Positions 23,101-26,320 of a DNA stretch of 26,320 bases are shown here, piece after piece. Numbering within the stretch: the first letter of the stretch is position 1; each line of letters begins with the position of its first letter. The position numbers were made by a program, and so were the translations under genes. This stretch comes from Saccoglossus kowalevskii. Taxonomy: Eukaryota > Hemichordata > Enteropneusta > Harrimaniidae. Location: contig NW_003140814.1 in the NCBI RefSeq assembly GCF_000003605.2, forward strand, positions 30,065-56,384. The letters are read 5' to 3'. The notes beneath the pieces are model-generated. The model was not told where the DNA came from and made no database searches. It worked only from the letters and a program-made list of their open reading frames with translations.

Positions 23101-25932
23101 TCAAATTACTGTATATGTTGCATGTACATGTATTATACTACATTTGTTTGGACTTAAACGACATTCCATGATTATTGACACATCTCTACATTTGAGTAGA
23201 TATCCTACATGTGTACATGTTACTATCAGTAGATGTAATTATCAGTTGATATTACTATTCTTAATTTTCTTACCAGGTCATTGAAAGCTTTATGGGGATA
23301 TATGCGCAAGAATGATATTGATTCGAATAAAGTATGGGATAGCATTAAAGATATTGTCATCAAAACTATCATAAGGTAACACTAAAAGTTTATTGCTGTG
23401 AAAAAAGTGTATACTACTAGATTACACTGTAAAAAAGACCTTAAAATAGATTGCTTTTTTTTATGAGTGTGATGAGATTTAGTATTGTATAAGGAATTAA
23501 TATTCCTATTGTGTTCTGTTGAATTCCTGTCAGTCAATTTTAGCTGAAGGCAGTGATTTGTCTTTTTATAAGGAGCTTTTATTTCTGTTGTGTTTAAAAT
23601 AGTACTCATTTCTATCTCTATCTTGGCTCCACTCAATGTTTTTGTCATTATTTACTGATTTTGCTAAGTTTAGATTTGTTCAGTTGATACCCGGCTCAAA
23701 CCCATGCTGTAGATCCTTTTCAGTAACTTCAACCATGACAACTTATTACTAACTATGTAGGTAGACATGTGTTATTGTATTTTAGCTCAAAAAGAATTGT
23801 GATTGCACTTCACTTTTTTTTTTTCCATTTATCGTTTGAATTTGGGTTTACAAGTAGTCTTGGTTGCCATGGTATGATCACATGCGATCTCCTTATCTTA
23901 CAGTTACTGTAAAATACTTTATTTTCACTGAAAAGACTTTTGGGGTGTTTTGTATGGAATTTATTTTCACTGATTTTTGACAAGTTGAATAAAAAATATA
24001 GGAAAAAAGGTATATTTGTGAAATTTTATTTTCAATGAATCATTCCTTTAGTGAAAATTCATTCCAAGCAAAAAATAAAGTATTTTACAGTAGTTATAAA
24101 TTCGCCCAATTTGTTGAAATCAACTTATTGTTTTATATCAGTTCTGAGGCAGCAGTTAACAGCTTGGTGAAATCTAATGTTCGAAGGCGTTACTGTTGTC
24201 ATGAATTATTCGGCTTTGATGTCATGTTAGACGACAACCTAAAACCATGGATTATTGAAGTCAATATCTCTCCTAGGTAAGACGTGTTTGAAATGACGTG
24301 TTCACATGTCATTTTGTTTTAGCAACCCGATGTGGCATGTGCTAGACCAGAAAGTGGCCATGATGCTTATAATATTGGTTCTCCATGTGCTTCCAATGAA
24401 TGTATTTCTTTGACATGCTTTGGTCAAAATTAACACAAAGTCAAAACATGAAATAATGGTATACTTAGGCATATGAGTTTGTTTTTGATTCAATGTGACT
24501 GGACTGACTGGCATTAATTTTTCTTTCAACAAACCACAATATACCTCAAAATGTCATTATCTGCAAATTTAATTCAAACATGGACATTTTGATAACATTT
24601 TCACACGAAATGCACATAATATCTATTTACTGATTCAGAAATAATCTGCTTGAGTTTGTATTTTGCTCATTCCGTTTTTTTTTTCTCTCACATTATTGTT
24701 CCAACAGCTTACACTCCAATTCTTCATTAGATGTTAATATCAAAGGTCAAATGATCAAAGATTTACTCAACTTAGCTGGTTTCCAACTGCCTGATAAGAG
24801 AGACATCTATCCACATGTGCCACCTACAAGTTCTGCGATAAGGTACACATCCAAACCTACTTAAATATTGCCACTTGAAATCTTCAGGAAATCTTCAATA
24901 TGAACGACGTCAGCTGGTGTGTTAAACTAAACCTCTTCTTTAGTTCCTGTCCTATTACTTTGTTTCTGAAAAAGGTCCCAGAATCTTGTTCAGTGTTGTT
25001 GGTTCATGTCTAGTATATACACTACAGTACATGGTGTAACTTGAACACAAATTTTAAGAAATCTTCACCAGTCATGTAAATAATTCCCTGATATTCAATG
25101 GTATATTTAACAATTCTTTTCAGCATCATACATACAATACTAGGAATAAAAATAATTTAAACCAATCTATATCCTAAAAAAAGCATATTTTTACTATTTT
25201 TGGCCCAGAACTATGGAATGTACTCAGTGAATCAATCAATCAATCAATCAAGATCAAACAAAGTATGCATTTAGGTCAGCTTACAAAACCTTCTTCTTAA
25301 AATCAGTATCCTACTCTTCTGATTTAGTGTCCAGGCTACTCGGTTCACAATTATGTTTCTAGTAGGGTGGGCGCTTAGCCGAGCACCCACTCAAAAAAAT
25401 GGCCAAAAGACAATTTACATTCACCTTGTGGTAGATTTGGGGGAATAGTACGCCTTTTATTTAGATTCTTTTTTGTCAGCCTTTATTTTGTTATTTCCAA
25501 CTTTTTTTTTGAAATACAAGACCTTGATGTTTTTTTCACTTTCCCCCACTCGACAGTTTGGATGATAAGAATCTTTCAATGTAACCATTTAAACACATGT
25601 GCCTTGATAATACAGCAGCATTTAACTTGAATGTATGAGTGAAAATAAATTGAATAGTTTTTAAACCTACCGGTAATAATAAAACCAGCATCATCAATAT
25701 CAAATCATTACAAAATATTGTACTATTGTGTTTTCTTTTTTACTTTCTATACAATATATATGTATTTAAACATGAATCATATCACCCGTTATAAGTTTGT
25801 AAATATTCTACTTTCTTCCATAACAGCACGGAATATAGGTGTGTATTTACAGACAAGAAACTGTGGAATGTTCCAGTCAGTAAAGATGAGCGTGCCAAAC
25901 ATGCTTTCTATATTCAGAAACACCTTGATGAT
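13428..25932 (+). CDS. TTLL4: Tubulin polyglutamylase TTLL4 (multi-exon, 3' end outside window)
   Basis: TTLL4 is known to add glutamate side chains to tubulin and to acidic non-tubulin proteins such as nucleosome assembly proteins. Exons 13428-14116, 14212-14309, 15750-16019, 17685-17795, 19225-19301, 19638-19832, 20819-21030, 22382-22504, 23277-23375, 24142-24276, 24708-24842 and 25827-25932 have GT/AG borders and matching phases, giving 750 codons with no stop. Residues 1-330 are basic or serine-rich and then acidic. From about 335 the protein follows TTLL4: LFSNTPPTINF, LPWELRKLLKWRMSP, NHFPGSFQIGRKDRLWRN, then ATP-grasp motifs KP-PASARGIGI (479-489), QRYL (507), KFDLRIYVYV (520), HLTNYS (565) and HELFGFDVMLD to EVN (645-666), where Glu664 and Asn666 are expected metal ligands. 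All catalytic motifs are intact. The likelier start is Met14 at 13467. Human TTLL4 is about 1,200 residues, so roughly the last 200 or more residues are missing here. The paralogue TTLL5 is the main alternative, but the motifs fit TTLL4 better. Confidence 0.93.
14212..14309 (+). CDS. TTLL4: TTLL4 exon, acidic linker
   Basis: The acceptor TTTGTTCCAG ends at 14211 and the donor GTGAGT starts at 14310. The preceding intron is only 95 bp. The peptide is strongly acidic: SERSPGDGSSFIYEDDGDED continuing with more Asp/Gly. The phase runs from 2 to 1, and the join restores the frame. An acidic tract before the catalytic domain also occurs in vertebrate TTLL4. Confidence 0.85.
14310..15749 (+). other. 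TTLL4: TTLL4 intron, 1.4 kb
   Basis: Donor GTGAGT, acceptor TTCTTTCAG. It contains one TACCGGTA at 14945-14952. I see no other gene, RNA or clear repeat in it. Confidence 0.8.
15750..16019 (+). CDS. TTLL4: TTLL4 exon leading into the TTL domain
   Basis: A 270-base exon, phase 1 at both ends. It finishes the acidic linker (DDSDGYSTAST), continues through a Ser-rich segment with LDSIANEIDRTSIGSRAS, and enters the conserved block ALTPSLFSNTPPTINF that opens the homologous part of TTLL4. The donor is GGGTAAGTAT. Because both phases are equal, skipping it would keep the frame. Confidence 0.9.
16020..17684 (+). other. TTLL4: TTLL4 intron, 1.7 kb
   Basis: It holds TACCGGTA at 16311, TACATGTA at 16203, and near 16955-17040 a repeat with a ZNF143-like core at 17000-17013 that resembles the one around 10115-10170. 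Short open frames at 16552 and 16946 have no recognisable domain and no support. Confidence 0.75.
17685..17795 (+). CDS. TTLL4: TTLL4 exon, start of TTL core
   Basis: A 111-base exon, phase 1-1, encoding VAQLPWELRKLLKWRMSP and on to VVKNCIARSGFRATK. LPWE-RKLL-WKMS is a TTLL4 hallmark. The acceptor TTATTTCAG and donor AAAAAGTAAG are strong. Confidence 0.93.
18050..18661. mobile_element. Foldback repeat element with 12-bp TIRs and internal tandem units
   Basis: The left end AGCTCCGCTGTT (18050-18061) and right end AACAGCGGAGCT (18650-18661) are exact inverted copies. The left end also forms a 9-bp hairpin with AGCGGAGCT at 18072-18080. A GTCCGTCGTCGTCCGTGTCA block follows. Inside are about three diverged units of about 143 bp; GATATTTTCGACTTCT recurs at 18282 and 18425, with AGATTTGTTCATT and ATGATATCTT blocks. 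To the right, CAGCCGAGAGGCTG forms a 5-bp stem with a GAGA loop before a T-run. From memory, repeats with hairpin AGCTC ends, GTCCGTCGTCCGT tracts and AGCCGA hairpins are common in molluscs and hemichordates. This is likely one of that class. It has no coding capacity. Confidence 0.7.
18919..18963 (+). CDS. TTLL4: Candidate TTLL4 cassette microexon (45 nt)
   Basis: It is preceded by a strong pyrimidine tract, CTCATTTTTCCCTTCTGACAG, and followed by GTAACT. It has phase 1 at both ends and is exactly 15 codons. It contains no stop and reads ALDDIENCNPYYDE after a junction codon. Inclusion would put an acidic 15-residue insert between RATK and SHDWLGYWG, where vertebrate TTLL4, as I remember it, has none. 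A second AG three bases downstream (NAGNAG) would give a 14-codon form. The flanking exons join perfectly without it, so it would be optional. It remains a prediction. Confidence 0.4.
19225..19301 (+). CDS. TTLL4: TTLL4 exon
   Basis: A 77-base exon, phase 1 to 0, encoding KSHDWLGYWGKHMKAIGFK and then AVREYQK. The DWLG-WG-HMK and RE-QK pattern is the conserved TTLL4 segment. Acceptor ATTTACAG, donor AAAGGTGAGA. Confidence 0.93.
19638..19832 (+). CDS. TTLL4: TTLL4 exon, TTL core
   Basis: A 195-base exon, phase 0-0, residues 416-480. It starts VNHFPGSFQIGRKDRLWRN and runs through GKKEFGFFPQTFVLP to KQKWILKP. The terminal Lys-Pro precedes the ATP-grasp nucleotide-binding strand. It follows a 336-bp intron with no other content. 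Acceptor TTTTCCTAG, donor CCGGTAAGA. Confidence 0.95.
19833..20818 (+). other. TTLL4: TTLL4 intron, 1 kb
   Basis: It holds the family A MITE-like copy at 20048-20258. A possible half-element starts at 20587 with TACTGTAAAAATGATTAATT and continues with AGTGAAAA blocks to about 20700. The rest shows nothing. Confidence 0.75.
20048..20258 (+). mobile_element. MITE-like element, family A, copy 2
   Basis: 211 bp, from TACTATAAAATACTTTATTT to AAAATAAAGTATTCTACAGTA, so the termini are inverted repeats of about 20 bp. Inner blocks include CCTTTTTTCCTATATTTTAC, ATTCAACTTGTTAAAAATCA and CCATACAAAACACCC. All of these recur in reverse complement in the copy at 23905-24092. Non-coding. Confidence 0.85.
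20819..21030 (+). CDS. TTLL4: TTLL4 exon, ATP-grasp nucleotide-binding core
   Basis: A 212-base exon, phase 0 to 2, residues 481-551. It carries PASARGIGIKVIHKW (Gly-rich ATP-binding loop), LVQRYLSKPFLI (ATP-grasp hinge), SKFDLRIYVYVTNYDPLRVY and FEDGLVRFATMK. These are all key family motifs without substitution at the conserved Lys, Arg or Asp. The donor is ATGAAGTAAGTT. Confidence 0.96.
21031..22381 (+). other. TTLL4: TTLL4 intron, 1.35 kb
   Basis: It contains an 11-bp-stem hairpin at 21109-21137, and TACCGGTA at 21861 close to a half copy (TTACCGGG, 21873-21880). A GC-richer patch at 22050-22095 includes ACATGGCTGCC, which looks YY1-like. No gene is supported. Confidence 0.75.
21109..21137. 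repeat. Intronic hairpin, 11-bp stem
   Basis: AAAGAAACCCA (21109-21119) pairs exactly with TGGGTTTCTTT (21127-21137) around a 7-base loop, 79 bases downstream of a splice donor. No known RNA family is recognised. Confidence 0.65.
22382..22504 (+). CDS. TTLL4: TTLL4 exon
   Basis: A 123-base exon, phase 2-2, residues 551-592. It encodes KYSSSMKSLSNKFMHLTNYS, then INKKNSEFTPNDDETVCQGHKW. KFMHLTNYS-NKK is a signature of the glutamylating TTLLs and CQGHKW of TTLL4/5. The donor GTATGT is weaker than the others in this gene and the tetranucleotide array begins about 20 bases after it. Confidence 0.95.
22505..23276 (+). other. TTLL4: TTLL4 intron, 0.8 kb, mostly tetranucleotide array
   Basis: About three quarters of this intron is the array at 22527-23101. 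The remainder up to the acceptor TTTTCTTACCAG is ordinary AT-rich sequence with one TACATGTA at 23125. Confidence 0.85.
22527..23101. repeat. Degenerate GTAT/GTGA/GTAA tetranucleotide array
   Basis: Four-base units (GTAT, GTAA, GTGA, AATA) form longer composite units containing GTAAGTATGTATGTGAGTGA and ATAAGTATGTAAATATGTAT. The minus strand has no stops over long stretches, giving artefactual Thr/Tyr/His/Leu peptides of up to 184 residues. Three places carry six extra bases at a TA: CATGTA at 22634-22641 and 22767-22774, and CCGGTA at 22803-22810. It lies wholly inside an intron and begins about 20 bases after the splice donor at 22505. Confidence 0.93.
23277..23375 (+). CDS. TTLL4: TTLL4 exon
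   Basis: A 99-base exon, phase 2-2, encoding SLKALWGYMRKNDIDSNKVW and DSIKDIVIKTII. This matches the SLKALW and IKD-VVKTIIS segment of TTLL4. Acceptor TCTTACCAG, donor AAGGTAACAC. Confidence 0.94.
23376..24141 (+). other. TTLL4: TTLL4 intron, 0.8 kb
   Basis: It holds the inverted family A MITE-like copy at 23905-24092, which ends only 49 bases before the exon. The rest (23376-23904) shows no feature. Confidence 0.8.
23905..24092 (-). mobile_element. MITE-like element, family A, copy 3 (inverted)
   Basis: 188 bp, from TACTGTAAAATACTTTATTT to AATAAAGTATTTTACAGTA. Its reverse complement aligns block by block with 20048-20258, including CCTTTTTTCCTATATTTT, AATCAGTGAAAATAAATTCC and ATACAAAACACCC. 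It is therefore in the opposite orientation to copies 1 and 2. It lies 49 bases upstream of the exon at 24142, and the reading frame of that exon stays open upstream into the element. Confidence 0.88.
24142..24276 (+). CDS. TTLL4: TTLL4 exon, metal-binding part of the active site
   Basis: A 135-base exon, phase 2-2, residues 625-670. It contains YCCHELFGFDVMLDDNLKPW and IIEVNISP. The Asp of FDVMLD and Glu664/Asn666 of EVN are the expected Mg-ATP ligands of TTL enzymes, and all are present. Acceptor TTTTATATCAG, donor CTAGGTAAGA. Confidence 0.96.
24277..24707 (+). other. TTLL4: TTLL4 intron, 0.43 kb
   Basis: A plain AT-rich intron ending in a long T/C tract and CCAACAG. Nothing else is seen. 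Confidence 0.85.
24708..24842 (+). CDS. TTLL4: TTLL4 exon, end of TTL domain
   Basis: A 135-base exon, phase 2-2. The junction codon completes Ser, giving SLHSNSSLDVNIKGQMIKDL and LNLAGFQLPDKRDIYPHVPP. SLHS-SPLD--IKGQMI-DLLNLAGF is strongly diagnostic of TTLL4. The donor is AGGTACAC. Confidence 0.96.
25190..25302 (+). mobile_element. Decayed 3' end of a non-LTR retrotransposon ORF
   Basis: In one frame the sequence reads FGPELWNVLSESINQSI from 25199. After a one-base shift it reads FRSAYKTFFL. This matches the familiar C-terminal ending of CR1/L2-type reverse transcriptase proteins (GP-LWN-LP-SI, then FK--LKTYLF). It is short, frameshifted and interrupted by an AATC microsatellite, so it is a fossil. 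The assignment is from pattern memory only. Confidence 0.45.
25365..25392. repeat. GC-rich hairpin with AGCCGA loop
   Basis: GTGGGCGCT (25367-25375) pairs with AGCACCCAC (25382-25390) with one C/A mismatch, leaving loop TAGCCG. An A-run follows. The AGCCGAG word also forms the hairpin right of the foldback element at about 18668, so this may be a solo end of the same repeat class. Confidence 0.5.
25827..25932 (+). CDS. TTLL4: TTLL4 exon, start of the C-terminal region
   Basis: A 106-base exon, phase 2 to 0, encoding STEYRCVFTDKKLWNVPVSK and DERAKHAFYIQKHLDD. It aligns loosely with the KMKKAYYLTQK segment that follows the TTL domain in TTLL4. Acceptor TTCCATAACAG, donor GATGTAAGTA. It is the last exon in the window. 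Confidence 0.85.
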
Positions 25933-26320
25933 GTAAGTAATTTATTTCTATTCTATCTGCATCTTGTGATCCAGTTGATTACTGTCTACTAGAAACATAG
26001 CGACATTGATTGATATTTCCAGCAAGAATATCATTCATTATGAGCAGTAGTTCACAGGATGATCTTCGTCACCAATGACGAATTATTATCAAATTATTCT
26101 GTAAAAAACAGGTCACACTTACATGTAAACTATTTTACATTTTCTGATGGAAGCCCAGACAGTGTTAGAGGCTGCAGAGAAAAGTTGTGAATTCAACAAC
26201 ATGAATGGATGTGTTTTCAATTTGATTGTAGAAAATGCCTCCAAACATGCATTTCTTTATGCATTTATTATTTGTGGAGTGAGATATGATTTTCCATTGT
26301 GAGCTGAATTCTATTCTTGT
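25933..26320 (+). other. TTLL4: TTLL4 intron, continues beyond the window
   Basis: It follows the donor GTAAGT. I looked for the next expected conserved segment (LTPDDVR-like) and did not find it, so further exons lie downstream. One TACATGTA occurs at 26120. Nothing else is seen. Confidence 0.75.

Larger units (their letters stand above)
24843..25826 (+). other. TTLL4: TTLL4 intron, 1 kb
   Basis: It contains a LINE remnant (25190-25302) with an (AATC)n run at 25230-25251, a hairpin at 25365-25392, and TACCGGTA at 25668. Confidence 0.75.

Noticed and set aside
22550..23104. 184-codon minus-strand open frame rich in Thr, Tyr, His and Leu
   Set aside because: It is the translation of the tetranucleotide array inside a TTLL4 intron. 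Its periodic composition comes from the repeat and no domain or start context supports it.
24035..24280. Independent small gene of 81 codons
   Set aside because: Its second half is the TTLL4 active-site exon and its first half is MITE and intron sequence. It is an exon read upstream through an open acceptor.
26229..26320. Next TTLL4 exon after TTGATTGTAG
   Set aside because: The sequence after this AG does not give the expected conserved C-terminal segment in any phase, and the upstream tract is weak.

Overview
This is nuclear DNA of an animal. It is AT-rich (about one third GC by eye), has one large spliced gene on the plus strand and is dense in small repeats and foldback elements. The only protein-coding gene I can support is the tubulin polyglutamylase TTLL4. 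Twelve coding exons join in frame into about 750 codons covering a divergent N-terminus and nearly the whole TTL/ATP-grasp catalytic domain. The 3' end of the gene lies beyond the window. Protein divergence and repeat content suggest an invertebrate (a hemichordate, other invertebrate deuterostome or lophotrochozoan). The sequence alone does not settle which.

Layout. 1-665: 47-bp minisatellite. 666-4600: intergenic DNA with foldback elements. About 4600-4808: likely promoter and non-coding first exon, ending at a strong donor. 4809-13358: probable 8.5-kb first intron, holding a 34-bp palindrome between 8-bp direct repeats, a 24-bp perfect palindrome, two MITE-like elements and a six-copy 48-bp minisatellite. 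13359-25932: the coding exons. Their introns hold more MITE-like elements, a foldback element with 12-bp terminal inverted repeats, a tetranucleotide array that starts about 20 bases after a splice donor, a LINE remnant and a candidate in-frame cassette microexon. 25933-26320: intron.

The most interesting signals are four. (1) The palindrome TACCGGTA occurs 11 times where well under one is expected. One copy sits in the tetranucleotide array as an exact 6-bp insertion at a TA, which looks like a transposon excision footprint. (2) A 45-nt candidate microexon would add 15 residues inside the catalytic half of TTLL4. (3) Two MITE-like copies in opposite orientation flank three catalytic exons, an arrangement that favours circular RNA. 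(4) A long array of consensus 5' splice-site words lies directly downstream of a real donor.

Exon joins were made by hand from GT/AG borders, reading phase and remembered TTLL4 family conservation. No alignment or transcript data were available.
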